From Aedes albopictus (taxonomy: Eukaryota; Arthropoda; Insecta; Diptera; Culicidae): a stretch of DNA of 64,000 bases. Of the stretch, positions 23,290 through 35,549 are shown in pieces. Under the pieces are notes generated by a model, which saw only the letters and a program-made list of their open reading frames with translations, had not been told where the DNA came from and searched no databases. A program made the position numbers and the translations under genes. The DNA is taken from contig NC_085137.1 in the NCBI RefSeq assembly GCF_035046485.1, forward strand, positions 345,516,505 to 345,580,504, read 5' to 3'. Each line of letters begins with the position of its first letter. Position 1 is the stretch's first letter.

Positions 23290-24820
23290 AATGGCTTCTG
23301 TAAGGCGATCACTAATTTTTACGAAAATCTCCAAGAATTCAAGAGAATTGTTCCAGGAACTCCTTTAAAAACTCTTCATTCTATTTGTCATAAATTTCCC
23401 CAGAAGTACGATCAAGAATACATTCACGATTTTTTTTACAAAAAATCTTTTTTTTATTTTAACAGTCTTTATATCTGAAAGAAGTCTTTTGGAAATTTCC
23501 GCAGGAAACATCCAACGAATTCCTACAGAAATTTCAACAGGATATTTTTTTTTTATTTTGAGGAATTTTCCAGTTCTATAGAACTTTTCCAAGAATTTTG
23601 TCAGAATTTCTTTTAAATTCATGGCTATTCATAGAAATTGTTTGGTTCTGTGAACCATATAATATATTTTAAAAAATCTCCAAGAATTCCTTAGATATTT
23701 TTCCAGGAACTTCTTTAATACTCTACACACTTTTCGTCATTAATTCCTCCAGAAATACGATTAAGTATACTCTCAATAATATAACGATTTTTTTCCCAAA
23801 ATTTTCCTTTTTCTTAAGTTTTTGCAGAAGTCATATCAGAAAGAATACTTTAAGCGCTTCTTGCAGGATATCATTCTGACGTACCTCCACGCATTCCGTC
23901 AGGAATTTTAACATGATATTGTCTTTGTTGATTCCTTCCATAAACTTCATTAACAAATTTTCAAGAAATTTCTTCAAGATTTTTTCTAAAAAAATACTTT
24001 AGAACTTCTTCCAGGAATTCTGTCTGAAATTCTTTCAAGATTTATTTCAGAAGTTTTCATAGAAATGGATTCATTAATCCATGCAATAATTCAATAATTA
24101 TTACAAAAATCTCCAAGAATTCCACAGATTTTGTTCCAGGAGTCCATTTGAAACTCTTCACTCTTTTTGTCATAAATTTCTCCATGAGAATGATCAAGAA
24201 TACTCTCATGGTTTCTTCCCAAAATTATCTACATTTTAAAGTATTTAACAGTTCCTTCTATTCCTGAAGAAATTAGTTTATCAATCTCTGCAGGAAATCT
24301 TTCAGAATCTTCTCCACGAATTTCTTCAGAAATTTTAACAGTATATTGTTTTATTTTTTTTAACACTCCACAATTTTTCAACAAGTTTCAAAGGATTTTT
24401 TTATTTTTTTCTAAAATATTTTTCGAAGCTTTTTCCAAAAATTCTGTTATAGATTCTTTTATATGTTACTTCAGATGCTGTAGTAAAAATTTCTTAGATT
24501 TTATTTCAGGAACTCCTTTTTCATTCGAAAATTTCAAAAAAAAAATAAATAAAAATGTCTCAATGAAAGAACAAATGAAAGAATATCTTCAAAAACTCCT
24601 CCGGGAGTTGCTTTAGAAATATCTTTAAGAATTCATCATTTCTACTATAATTTTTTGAAGCAATCTAATTAAAACTTTTTTCACGAATTTATTTAGTAAC
24701 TTTTCCAGTAATTGTTTTTGAAACTCTCTCAACAGATATTAGAGAAATTCATTTAAAAAACCCTCAGAAATCATTTTTACAACTTTTTTGTAATTCAAAA
24801 TTTCTGATGGTTTGTGGCTT
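23290..24820. repeat. Degenerate GAATTCCTTCAG / GAAATTTC array
   Basis: Loosely periodic TTCCAGGAATT, TCAGAAATTT and CAAGAATTCC text on the plus strand. No coding is supported; the short frames here are by-products. It is part of the array class described for 8.9-10.4 kb. Confidence 0.6.
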
Positions 24821-24850
24821 GACAAAATCAAAATGCTGTTATTTTTTACC

Positions 24851-24882
24851 CGACTTTTCGGTCCGTTTGCGACCTTCTTCAG
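24851..24882 (-). other. Hairpin of the CTGAAGA...GAAA(A)GT family, locus a
   Basis: On the minus strand: CTGAAGA, A, GGTC, loop GCAAACG, GACC, GAAAAGTCG. The four-base stem is perfect. The flanks match five other hairpins in the window whose stems differ. Confidence 0.6.
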
Positions 24883-25164
24883 GGACTCAATAGTTATACT
24901 GTTCTCATCCAGTGTGACTCGGCAAAATCTGTAACTGTCGCATGGTACGAGTTTCCCCGCACAATCGCAGCCAAATCGGATGCCCTATCGGAAAGAAAAC
25001 TCAGTCCAAACACCTCTCTCGGAGCACACCAACGATACACCTTTAATATTCTACCAAAATTTCCTTATAAATTCTTCTACAAATATATTTTGAGGGATGC
25101 CTTGGAAAATTCCTTTAGAAATTACTTCAGAAATTACTCCAAAAATACTTTTAGAAGTGCCAAC

Positions 25165-25429
25165 CACTGGCGTAGCCCAGGGGGGAACCCTCACTCTAGA
25201 GCTAAAATTTGTTAAACAACTTTTCAGTACAGAACGCTTTCTGACGAAAAAATTTTTCGGCTGCGCTGCTATTTTAACTCTACAACTACAATTCAATGTA
25301 CATTTCATGATAACATGATTATTCATTGCTGTTTACGAAAAGTGAGTGTCAAATAATGAAAAAGGTTTCTTTTCCCTAAAAATGATCGTCGAAAACCCCT
25401 CCCAGAGTAAATTTCAGGCTACGCCACTG
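25165..25429. mobile_element. hAT-type MITE, 265 bp
   Basis: The ends CACTGGCGTAGCC and GGCTACGCCACTG are inverted. Flanks GTGCCAAC (25157-25164) and GCGCCAAC (25430-25437) agree at seven of eight bases. The termini match those of the 5.6-kb element at 43666-49311 (CATTGGCGTAGCTAGG), so both belong to one hAT lineage. Confidence 0.82.
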
Positions 25430-25439
25430 GCGCCAACCA

Positions 25440-27440
25440 CATTTTATAAATTTCTACAAAAATCCATAAGGATTCTGACAAAACTGTATCCAGATACCCC
25501 TTCATAAATTCGTTTAGGAATTCGTTAAGAAATACTCCATTTTTCAGATAAATTATCTTGCAAATTTCCCAAAAAAAACTTTTAACCTAGTTAAGGAATG
25601 CCTTAACAACTGAATTTCTGAGAAAATTTCTTCAAGAAATGCATTCAAGAATGTTTCCAGAAATATCTTTATAGCAACTTCTCCAGCAATCACATGAAAA
25701 ATTACTATAAGACTTATAAGACTATTACTATATAAGAAAATTACTATAAGACTTATAAGACTATTACTATAAGACTATAAGACTTGGGAGCATCACCTTT
25801 GCGCGGATTAACACCAATTACATCATGTACAACCTACATTTAAGTGTACAAATCCGCCGTTTGCAAAGGGATACTACCTACAAACTGCTCACTTCATCGC
25901 CTTCTTTTCGACTACTTTCCTATTTCTCTATTATTGCCAGTTTCACTAAAAAACCGCTCCAACAACTTCTTTCAGGAATTTCTTCTCAAAATTCCTTCAG
26001 AAATTATTTTTGAAAATTCCTCTGGAGATTCTTAAACTGTTTCGCATATATTCCTTCAAAAACTCCTTCTGAAATTAATTTAGAATGTGGCAAGAATTAG
26101 GCTAAGTTTAAATTCCCAAATAAAAAGAAAAAAATAGAAATTTTTCTGGAGACTGATTTTGAAATACTGTTAAAACCATTTTGTACGAATTTTTCCAAGA
26201 AATCTTTCAGAAATTTTCAAGATTTTTTTCAGGAACTGCTTTAAAACTTTCTCTATGAACTAAAACTGAATTATTTCAGTAATCCCTTACGGATTTCTAC
26301 TAAGATGTAAAAAAAATCCTTCGCGAATCGCTCGGAAATAAGTTCAGGAATTTTTTCGGGATCCCCTTAAAAATCTCAAAAAGTTTATCATAATTCCTCC
26401 AGATTTTTTTTTAATTCCTCAAAAATTTATTTTGAAAATTTCTGCAGGATTGGTTTTGGAAATTCCTTGGAAAACATATCAAGGACTTTTTTCGAAACTT
26501 TGTACTGTCCACATGTCGGTGTTCTACATCTCGATATCTCTACTTGTCTCAATGGTTTTCTGCATACATTTTCTTTTCTACATGTCGATAATTCCGTATC
26601 TCAATATCTCTCTATATCGATGCGATCTCGTTCGGTTTTGTTCTAGATTTTCTCTCCATATGACGATATGCCCGTTTGTACAGGATACTAGACCTCCTAG
26701 GTGCCAAATCTTCTGTGAATGCGAAATGACATATGTTTGTTGACGGGTTTCCCCACAGTTACGGACAGTTTTTGAACCTAATAGGATGCTGGGGTCAAAA
26801 TGACCCAAACAGGCATGCTGGACGCGCAATACGCCATCGTGATGCGAAAAACCTAGCATCTTAGGAGGGTTAAATCTAATGCGCATAACAAATTGGGTCT
26901 TCAATTCGATCTCTACCTATCTCGATGGTCCCTTCAATAGTGGGATGTAGAGAGTCAACTGTAGAGGGATCCGTCCAGAAAAAGTTTTAGAAATTTCATA
27001 GAAATTCCTGCAATTCCTCTGGAATCTTTCCTCAAAAAATTACTTCTGGAATCTCTACGTGAAATCTGAATAAAAGTATATTTTTTTAAATTCCCTTCAG
27101 ATTGTTTTACTAAATTCAATTAAGCTTTCTAGAAGAAATGCTCTATGAATTTTGTACGATTTTTTTTCAGAAATATTTACAAAAAATCCTCTAGCAATTC
27201 CTTTAGCAATTCCTTCACAACTGTCAGCATGAATTCTTTGGAAATCCGCTTCGATTTTTTTTCAGAAATGCGTATAGCAATGAACTCAAAAACCTCAACA
27301 GGATTTTTTCAGAAATTTTTGAAAAAGAAGCTGTCACCCAGAAATTCCTTTAAACTTCCAGCACAAATCAATCAGAATTTTAATTGGTTTTCTTTTTAGA
27401 AATATCAATATGAAATGGTACTGAAATTTGTACAAGACGA
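25440..27440. repeat. Degenerate AT-rich array with short simple repeats
   Basis: TTCAGAAATT and GGAATTTCTTC-like text continues, with a small TATAAGACTATTAC tandem at 25715-25785. The piece at 26776-26869 is a MITE. No coding is recognised. Confidence 0.5.
26776..26869. mobile_element. Short TTAA-type MITE, copy related to 14750-14836
   Basis: The right end CTAGCATCTTAGGAGGG is followed by TTAA (26870-26873). The left end CCTAATAGGATGCTGGGG is a diverged inverse of it, after TTGA. The interior palindrome GGGTCAAAATGACCC resembles the one in the 3.2-kb element. Non-coding. Confidence 0.65.
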
Positions 27441-27451
27441 GTTTAAGAAAG

Positions 27452-27759
27452 GAGTTTCCGTTAGCCTAGTGGTTAAGGCTATAGACAGTCAATCCGGAGA
27501 CGGCGGGTTCGATTCCCGTTCCAGTCGGGACTCCCTCTCGTCTCCCTGAGTATAGTGTATCATTTACCGGCCTCACAATATATAAATTCGTGCATTATTG
27601 GCAGGCACAGAAAGCCCTTCAAATAATAACTGTGGAAATGCTTACAGAACACTAAGTTGAAAAGAGGCAGGCCAAGTTCCAGTGAGAACATAGAGTCATG
27701 AAGAAGAAGATGAAGAAGAAGAAGAAGAAGAAGAAGAATTAGAATAAGAAGAAGAAAAA
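27452..27759 (+). mobile_element. Feilai SINE, complete, with target duplication
   Basis: The tRNA-like head has A-box text (TTAGCCTAGTGGTTAAGGC) and a B box GGGTTCGATTCCC. The body has ATTCGTGCATTATTGGCAGG, AAAGCCCTTCAAATAATAAC and CAGTGAGAACATAGAG, and the tail is (GAA)n. The 11-bp repeat GTTTAAGAAAG flanks it on both sides (27441-27451 and 27760-27770). This is Pol III-type, LINE-mobilised; the family name is from memory of the Aedes Feilai element. Confidence 0.88.
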
Positions 27760-27770
27760 GTTTAAGAAAG

Positions 27771-28807
27771 CTCATTTCTGCCATTGTACAAAAATCACCC
27801 ACAGTGCGCCATCCTACCACTTCTTCGGGTCGACTACAGCACCCCGTCCAGACAATAAGAAGCTTTGACGAAAATAAAGACAAGTTCAAGTGTCTTAGGG
27901 GGAGGACGGCTCTCGTCACCCCCGCACCAGAAGTAGAGCTGCACCAAACACACTTACTTGCTATGCATGATTTCATTATTTTAAATTTGAGCTTTCAGGT
28001 TGATCCCTGCTCGACTCAAGGACCAACTCTGATCACAGAGCACTGCCACCAGCGCCAACGGGGAAAGTTCTTTCTGACAGGCAACGCCTCAAGAAGGAAC
28101 TTCGAACGTGATGGTGGATAACAGCAGGAGGTGCTGGAACAAAGTGTAAGGTAGAAATTGCCTCCTGCTGTGGATATGACTTTTTGTGCAATGCTTTTGC
28201 TCGTCTTACGGGGTCCTAGGTCATAACGTCACATTCTCTTCAGGAGGAGGAGGGGACGTTTCTTTTGTCATTTTCCAGCCCTTGTCATTTTGGATCCCAC
28301 ATTCAACTTTATCGTCGTCGGTATATGTACATAAAGATATATGATTTTACATTGCAAATAACGTATCAGCTCTCTCACTCACAAGAGGACACATGCTCAG
28401 ACAAAAGAGCCGGAGACAAGTGATATGATTTATGCAACGTTTTGAAAGTAAATTGTCGTCTTCTGAAGTTTTTCCCCTTTTGTTCTTGTAGCGCGTGGTT
28501 TGCAATCCGATATTGCAGGTTGGGGAAGTACTTCGAGAACGGATGCATTCGATGGAATCTAGATTGTCATTACAAAACAAGAACATGCACACCAACTGGA
28601 TGAAAGGAATGTAAATTTTGTAAAATCTTATAAGGAATACGATTGTTGGTCGCAATTTTCTCATGCTTCTGGCAATCGGGCTATACAGAGTTTTGAATCA
28701 GTTATTTTTTCTTTGCTAAGAAATTTACTCTCTGTGTCAAGAACGATTCTAATCGCTTCATATAACAAAGCATTCATTCGCTCGGACCATATTGCGAATC
28801 TTTTCTG
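27771..28807. other. Intronic sequence, no gene recognised
   Basis: It includes GC-richer text at 27800-28130 with an AGCAA|GTAAGT-like site on the minus strand near 27955 that lacks an open, recognisable exon upstream. Nothing is assigned. Confidence 0.3.
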
Positions 28808-29113
28808 AAATCCGCATACCGGCCAACAACTGGTGCGCCGACAGCCCATGCGCTGGGCTGTGCGCCATACAAAATGTAAATAAACAAGTGTCAAAATGGT
28901 TCGCGCCAAGAGCTCTATCTCTCTTAGGGTTCGGTTCCATTTTTTGTCTAAAACATTGAACGTCTTTATGTCTGGAAATAATAAACAACAAAGATATTAT
29001 TGACGGTGACAACGCTTTTACTTCATTAAACCACTGATTAATAGTGATTTGGCTAGTGAAAAACTTGGCGCATAGGCAATCGGCGCGCAAATTGTGCGCT
29101 GGTGTGCGGATTT
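28808..29113. mobile_element. MITE with AAATCCGCAYACCRGC ends
   Basis: The left end AAATCCGCATACCGGC and the inverse of the right end, AAATCCGCACACCAGC, pair, followed on both by further shared GTGCGC / GCGCGC text. About 306 bp, non-coding. The 127-codon minus-strand frame across it is a by-product of the inverted repeat. Confidence 0.6.
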
Positions 29114-30100
29114 GAGTTAATCGTCGCAAAGTGCCCAACACACATTATACCCTGGCGCGCAACCTAGAGGTCGAAGAGAAACTCGTCGAAATGCTAAAAA
29201 TTCTCGAGAAGCTCAATAATTTAAGCAAGTAAACCACACAACCCACATCAAAAAGCTTTCCGACAATAGCAAATAGCTGACTACATGCTTCTGTTAATAG
29301 AAGCGAACCATTTTACGCCTTGTTTTCAGGTTTTGTGTACGTTTTTCCATACCATCAACAATTCTAAGCATCGCAGACCAAGGTGAAAGGTCAACATTCA
29401 CTGAAATGGATTGTACGAAATTACATTTCGAAAGCCTGTCTAGGTAGGTATGTACGTCAACAAAGCAAAAACAAAACCAACTCCGACGACGTCAATGGAC
29501 ACCGGCGACAACGAAGGCCATAGCTTATCCTCTTCACGGTTCCAGTAACGATGGAATTGTTTGGATAGCCAACAATATTCGAAACTTTATTTGCACAACC
29601 GGACAGGAGAAAACGAGGCGACATCAATGTTTGCAGGAACCACTACTGGCAGGATTATTCCTAGCGACCAAACCAAACGACTCAATTTGTAGACCGCTGC
29701 AGCAGTATGTAGACGAAAGGACAAAACATGATAACACGAATTTACTCAGACGGGCCCACATAAAATACACTTTTAAATGGCGACTCTCTGCTCAAGAACT
29801 GGGTTGGCGATTTTAGTTTTCTGCGATGCAGCGCTTTAAGGAAAAATAGGAATATTCGTTTTTGGCACTTTATTGACAACCTAGAACATCCTGAACACCA
29901 TGAAGTTTAGAGAAACGAAATAATTGACCTACCAGTTGTCCTAAAAGCTGAATTTGGATTTGGGTTACGTTCATATGTATTCATTTAACCTTCGCTAAGA
30001 ATATCAAAACGTGTTTTGATGTCTTGGTTGTTCTAGGTGTTTCAAAATTTCCTATCGTGAAATCCTTCAAATTTAGAAAAATAATTTTATGTGGTTTCGC
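29114..30100. other. Intronic sequence, no gene recognised
   Basis: Mixed composition without recognisable repeat ends, exon structure or RNA gene. Confidence 0.3.
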
Positions 30101-30104
30101 CATA

Positions 30105-30510
30105 AATAATAACATTGCATAATCTACTGGGATCCGTGAAGCTCTTGAAGTCTATACTGCCATTTACGAGTACTATAGGGATATTCCAGGTCAGCCAAAC
30201 TACCTTGGAATTCAGAACTTCAGAACTGTCTACACTCGTAACAGTAGCCATATCTGTTATACTTAGTAACGTTGCATAATCAACCGCAGTTACTGGACCA
30301 ATCTGAGGAGTACTAGTTATTATTGTAAATCTTTGGGACATTCAGGGTCATCCAAACTGTCCAAGCATCAGGTCTACACTTTTGATAATAACTTTTGCTA
30401 CTACGTTAAGGACTGTTACATAACCAGCTGTATTAACTAAAGCAGATCGAGAAACAATAAGCGTTGTTATATATTTTTGGGATATTATGGGTCTTCTTTA
30501 CTGTTGAGGC
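30105..30510. repeat. Diverged tandem repeat of about 150 bp, three partial copies
   Basis: Landmarks GTTGCATAAT / GTTACATAAC recur at about 30115, 30271 and 30415. GGGATATT / GGGACATTCAGGGTC text lies between them, giving spacings near 156 and 144 bp. Strongly diverged. Confidence 0.55.
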
Positions 30511-30699
30511 TTTCCACGAAGCAGAACGAAAAAAATCCACTTTTTTAATTTTGCATCTTGGATTTGCATATAATTTTGCACAGCTTTCTAATCAATATAA
30601 ATAACCATTTTTTCATATTAAACATTTTTATGGAGTCTCGACTAACTTTCAAATAGGGCCTATGAAAAAATGGAACACATGCGAATGAAAAAACATATC

Positions 30700-30930
30700 T
30701 CTGAAACTGCTTGTTTGATCGGAAAATTGTCTTCGGCAAAGTTGTAGATTAATAAATGGTGGCTCTCAGAAAAATATACATTGAAAAATTTATTTAGTTT
30801 TTCTTCCGAAAAAACTGAATATTTTGAATAAATTGAAAAATATTTCAATTTGCAAAACATGACATTTTTGTTATTATTGAAAATTTTGCCATATATCGCA
30901 AGATGCGCACTTTTGAAGAAAAGCATTTTT
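30700..30930. repeat. Diverged copy of the GGCAAAGTTG repeat family
   Basis: TTCGGCAAAGTTGTAGAT, AAATGGTGG and AAAATATACATTGAAAAA correspond in order to landmarks of the 318-bp tandem unit at 62452-63063. It is probably an old dispersed copy. Confidence 0.45.
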
Positions 30931-30934
30931 GAGG

Positions 30935-31802
30935 TACCGTGATTTCGGGTGAAATTGATCAGTTGGGTGAAATTGATCGACATGAGGGTCATTTTCATTT
31001 GTTAAAAATATTGCTTTAAACTTAAAACAATTTGTATAAAATGACCATCATCTGGCTAAAGGATTATTGAATGATGAGTTACATGTTTTACAGTCAATTA
31101 GTCACATATTTCTGTATTAAATTAAATATTTTCTGTAATTGCGTGTTTGGCACCCTTTCAAACTTTTGTTACCGTGGCTGTATCGCACATGTAATGAAAA
31201 TTCGAATGGATGCTTTTAGCTGCCAAATATTTGCTAAACACGATTTCATCATCAAAAATTTTATAAATATTCGAATTTATACATAAAATTGCACTTTTCC
31301 GGAAGTAATCACTTCTTCAGTATGAAAAGTGCATACTTTAAGGCGTTTTCATAAAATTTACTAAATTTAAAACTTGAATAATTAAAAATTGAGAAAACTC
31401 GTAAAAGTTTTGCGTGGCATTTCGCATACTGGGTTGGTTAATTCAGGTGGCACATGCAAAGGTATTTCATTTACTGATCAATTTCATCCCGAAAGCAAAA
31501 TTATTGATTTTTTTATTTTAAATGATATTTACCTATTGCAATAAAATGATTTGTAGTAAAAGTTTCAAACTCGTTGACTGATGAGAATCGTGGTCGTACT
31601 TGTTTTATTGCTTTGAGTTTGACTTTCTTTGGGTGATCGACTGTACGTTGGATGATATCTTTAATTGGCATTTCAGTCTAATTTGGTCAATCAAAAACAA
31701 CTATATGTTTTCTTAACTCGACGTTTCGGTCCTTATTGGACCTTTTTCAAGGATTCTGTAATGTTTGAGTTTGACCATATCGCTGCATTCGAAATCACGG
31801 TA
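30935..31802. mobile_element. TIR element with TACCGTGATTTCG ends
   Basis: The ends TACCGTGATTTCG and CGAAATCACGGTA are perfect inverses. GTGAAATTGATCA is repeated just inside the left end. The ends resemble the 1046-bp element at 57589-58634 (TACCGTAATCCGG), which carries the same GAAATTGATCA boxes. It contains hairpin locus b (31717-31753). No transposase was recognised. Confidence 0.65.
31717..31753 (-). other. Hairpin of the CTGAAGA...GAAACGT family, locus b
   Basis: On the minus strand: CTTGAAAA, A, GGTCC, loop AATAA, GGACC, GAAACGTCG. It has a perfect five-base stem. The left core is changed (TTGAAAA instead of CTGAAGA). Confidence 0.5.
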
Positions 31803-32744
31803 GCATAAGTGGAAAATTTTTGACAGCTTCTCCCCTAGCAATATCATAAACTTCCCCTAAAATGCTACATCTTTAATGGACGGTTCCTAACAACAAATAC
31901 TTCATGTCATCATTTTGCGTGTTTCTCTCCGGTAGAAAAAAATGTTTTTATCCAGGGCGTTTTTTACAGATATTTTCATATATTAAATTAAACATAGCTC
32001 CATATTTATGTTTGATTCACAAGTCTATCTAATGCAAAGTATTTATTTTATTCTCCTATGAATAAGGAATCTTTAAAGTTGAAATTCGACTTCTGGTTGA
32101 TATTCTGAATTTCTGTGTAACAGATCTGGTGTTCTGGTTCAAAAGAGAATCCTAAATTATATTCTTTGTATTGGATAGGTTTATAATTGAAACAAATAAA
32201 GCTATGTTCAATGCGGCCAAAAGATATTTTTTATGTTTACCCCAACCCATCATGAACCCTTTTTAAAAAACTATGATTTTTTAAGAAAAACGCCTGTAAC
32301 TTTTTAACCAAAAGAGATAACGACCATCTCAGCGCACGAAACGACGCGTCTTCAAATGCTCTACAAGTGTTTCTTGGGCGACCTTGATGAAAAAAAACGA
32401 AACTGAAAAATTTGACGCCAGAAAACCGGTTTTTCTTGAACCACCCTAAGCTTATTCAGAAAAATACCTCTAGATCGGTCAATTTTAAAGCTGCATAAAA
32501 AGTGTCTTCAGCAAAGTTGCTCAAAATTGATAGATCTACAACTTGCCCGAGGAATGTATACAGTTATTCTAGCAAATAAAAAAGTTTGGTTCCCAATTTC
32601 TTTGAAAATATGGACCACCCTAATTTTCATGCACATTTTAAAGAGGGCCTTATTATTAGGGACAACTTTATAGAAGACCATATTTGTCTAAAAACTCATT
32701 TGAAGGCGTTGAATGCATCTTTCATCGTAAATCTGGTTCGTGGA
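31803..32744. other. Intronic AT-rich sequence
   Basis: Contains TCTTCAGCAAAGTTGCTC (about 32500), another trace of the GGCAAAGTTG repeat family, and otherwise nothing I can assign. Confidence 0.3.
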
Positions 32745-32809
32745 CCACTGTGCAGTGAGAACGTAGAGCCATACAGAAGAAGAAGGAGAAGAAGAAAAAG
32801 AAGAAGGGG
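32745..32809 (+). mobile_element. Feilai tail fragment
   Basis: CAGTGAGAACGTAGAGCCATA followed by a GAAGAA-rich run matches the 3' tail of the SINE at 27452-27759. The head is missing. It is cut by the foldback element that starts at 32815. Confidence 0.6.
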
Positions 32810-32814
32810 CATTG

Positions 32815-33514
32815 CACAATGGGAAAAAATAGGTATAAAAAGCGAATTAATTCAATATCTCTGCTCGGAGTGGATGGATTTGAATGAAATTTTGACACAA
32901 ACTGCAGAAAACTCTACAGTTTCAGGTAAGGAGGGGGTCATTCACCGCACGATGCTGGAAATCAGTGTGTCGGACCCGTTTTACCCCACTCTCTCTCTTT
33001 TTCACTTTTTTAGAAAAATCCTGAAGTGCAAAATAAATGATTTATATGATTCGCGTTTGTGTTAAAACTTCCGTAGTATCGAATGGAGCTGGTTTGGCTC
33101 ACCGCACGGCCTTAAAAATTGAAATATCTTCAAATAACCCCGATATCCCCTATTTTTTTGAATTTTCACATGCATCTCCGCCCGGAGTGGAATGCAATCG
33201 ACAAGAGAAGCAGCAATCTTATGTCGAATTTCCGATACTATGGAAGTTTCTACACAAATACGAGTTGAATAAGTCATTTATTTTGCACGCCAGTCGGGAA
33301 TAGATGAGGATTTTCTCAGAAAGGCGTGAAAAAGAGAGCGCGGGGTAAAACGAGCTCAAAACAGTGATTTCCAGCATCGTGCGGCGAATGACACCCTCCT
33401 TTTCTGAAACTATAGAGATTTTTGCTGTTTGTGTCAAAAATTCATTCGAATCTATCCACTCCGAGCAGAGATATTGAATTTATTCGCGTTTTATACCTAT
33501 TTTTTCCCACTGTG
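32815..33514. mobile_element. Foldback element with arms of about 280-300 bp
   Basis: The ends CACAATGGGAAAAAATAGG and the inverse of CACAGTGGGAAAAAATAGG start arms that match closely (GCTCGGAGTGGAT, CGCACGATGCTGGAAATCA, GTGCAAAATAAATGA) almost to the middle (about 33090 / 33215). The 5-bp CATTG lies on both sides (32810-32814 and 33515-33519). The open frames in the arms are mirrored by-products. Confidence 0.85.
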
Positions 33515-33519
33515 CATTG

Positions 33520-35540
33520 GCTAAAGAAGGGTACTCACATCTTGTCACTTTAATTCGTGACAAATAAAATTGATGAAGAGAGCTCAACAATAACATTAGA
33601 AGAACCTCATCGAGCATATATTGTGATATATTAGTGGGTCTTTATCTTATGGCTGTACCTGTTTTACAATAAATATCCACTTTACAAAAGATCAAAATCA
33701 AATTAAGGAAGGTGCTTCTTTACCACAATAATGCAAATGAAACACAATAAATTATGCGAGACACTTCCTAATTTCAACATCCCATTAATCACCATTCACC
33801 AATCTGTTTACAGTCGATCGATATTCAATCTTAAGCTATGATAACAAAAATTAAAATCACCCAGTTTAGGCAAACATTTGCTACCTTTTATCGCAGCGTA
33901 CCTCGCCGAAAATGGAAAGCAAACATAATAACAAGGGGGAAAATGAGACCTGGGGGGCTATCCCCTCGCCAAAACCCAAAGAAAATCACTTTCCATGTAT
34001 TCCACCCAGCAAAATTTAAACCGGGAAGGGGAGCTCTCATTGCCAGGCAGCTAATTTTCATTTCGATAATCTTGCACCTTTCGAGTTTTCTTCTGTTTTA
34101 GCTCCCCTTGTGCAACCACGGAATCTCCTAGGAGAAAAGTAGGGTGAAAAATTTCAAATCCTCGGGAAGGAATAAAAAGTTATATTGACGCTTCCGTCGT
34201 CGTCCATGGTTGCGAGCGAGCTTGTACGTAGCGCCGGAGCTGATTGCTCGGAGGAAAACATTCAATTTCGCAATGAACGAGCAAATGATGACTGCTGTCT
34301 GTTCTGTTGACTGGGTTCATGGAAGCCACGGAGGATTATCCATGATTAGCATTGTTTTGTGGGCTGCTTTTCCCGGTCGAGTGTGCGATGATGGGAAATA
34401 AAGTTTAAAGTCTCATTATGTTCAGCGGGAAATATGTTTTCCATAACTTTTTATGTTGAAAAAGTTCACTTCCCGAGTCTGGAGATAAAGTTAACATGCG
34501 ATATTATTTTCCACTGCTTTCAAAGAAGAATTATGAAACCAACAAGCACCGTTTCCACATTTTCTGAACCTTATTCACGTTCGGTTCATAGTAAAAAATC
34601 ATCGAACAAGCCGCACAATTGCAGTTCCGATTCACTTCCTTCTTGCAAATTCTGCTCCCCTGCATATCAACATATTCCGAGTCGGTCCCCGGGGGTCACT
34701 TTGAATAATTTCAATTATATCAAACTCGAGCAGGAACTGGAGCTCTCGTCGTCCAGCTACATGCACTCCAACTCATCTCCTATCCGGATACTCCGAAGAA
34801 TGAATTGTGCCACAATCAACAGTAAATTAAACGTCACCGCAAAATGTCGAACTGGTGAACGGGGTCCAATTGCCAATCAATCCACGTTGCCACCGGCGCG
34901 CTCCAGCAGTAGCTTCACATCCCCAGGATTAATTAGATTTTCCACCTCGACAAAATGCGCCACTTGGTGGAACTGGTGGGTCAGAAATAGGCATTTAATA
35001 CGACGGAAATCCAGTAGTGATGCCATTCAATAGTTTGACTCGGACACGTCGTCGTCGTAGGTGATGGGATCGAATGCAAAATCATTCATGCTCGCTTATG
35101 TGGGAGGTAAACAGAGGGCATAGGAACTAAAACCACGCGAGCGATTTAAAATTGGATTTGCAAAGCTCTCGAAATAGAAACAAATTGGAAAATCTATCCC
35201 TGGTGACAAATCACCGCTGACATGCGAACCATATTAGGCTGATTAGCGAGTATGGTGACGATGACTGAAAAGCTAATTAGCTTCGCTAGAGATGAGAAAA
35301 AACAAACTGGTAGGATTAATTATTTTGATATATGATTCTCCAATGCACAAAAACAGAATATTAACACTTCGGTTGAACAATTCAGTTCAACACGTTCAAT
35401 TTCAGACTGGTTACCTCTCTAAAACTGCGTGACAGAATTTTGTGCAAAAAAAAATTAACATAAAGCTAAATATCCCCAAAACTAAAATAATAAAATACCA
35501 TTTTGGGAACTTACATTGGACATTGGTAAAAACCTAACCT
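33520..35540. other. Intronic sequence with a GC-richer island, no gene recognised
   Basis: The stretch at 34190-35060 is less AT-rich and carries a 199-codon plus-strand frame (34434-35033). Its low-complexity Ser/Asn text has no domain I know, and no splice pair supports it. It may be conserved non-coding or regulatory DNA of the kinase gene, but the sequence alone does not show that. Confidence 0.3.
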
Positions 35541-35549
35541 TAACCTCGA

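Noticed and set aside
27950..27962. AGCAA|GTAAGT on the minus strand, resembling the donor of the 18.7-kb exon
   Set aside because: The sequence upstream on that strand has no open frame or acceptor resembling a kinase exon.
28758..29141. 127-codon minus-strand frame
   Set aside because: It spans an inverted-repeat element and contains nothing recognisable.
32586..33065. 159-codon plus-strand frame
   Set aside because: It runs through a SINE tail and into one arm of a foldback element; a chance fusion.
34434..35033. 199-codon plus-strand frame
   Set aside because: Low-complexity text, opposite strand to the host gene, no similarity recognised.
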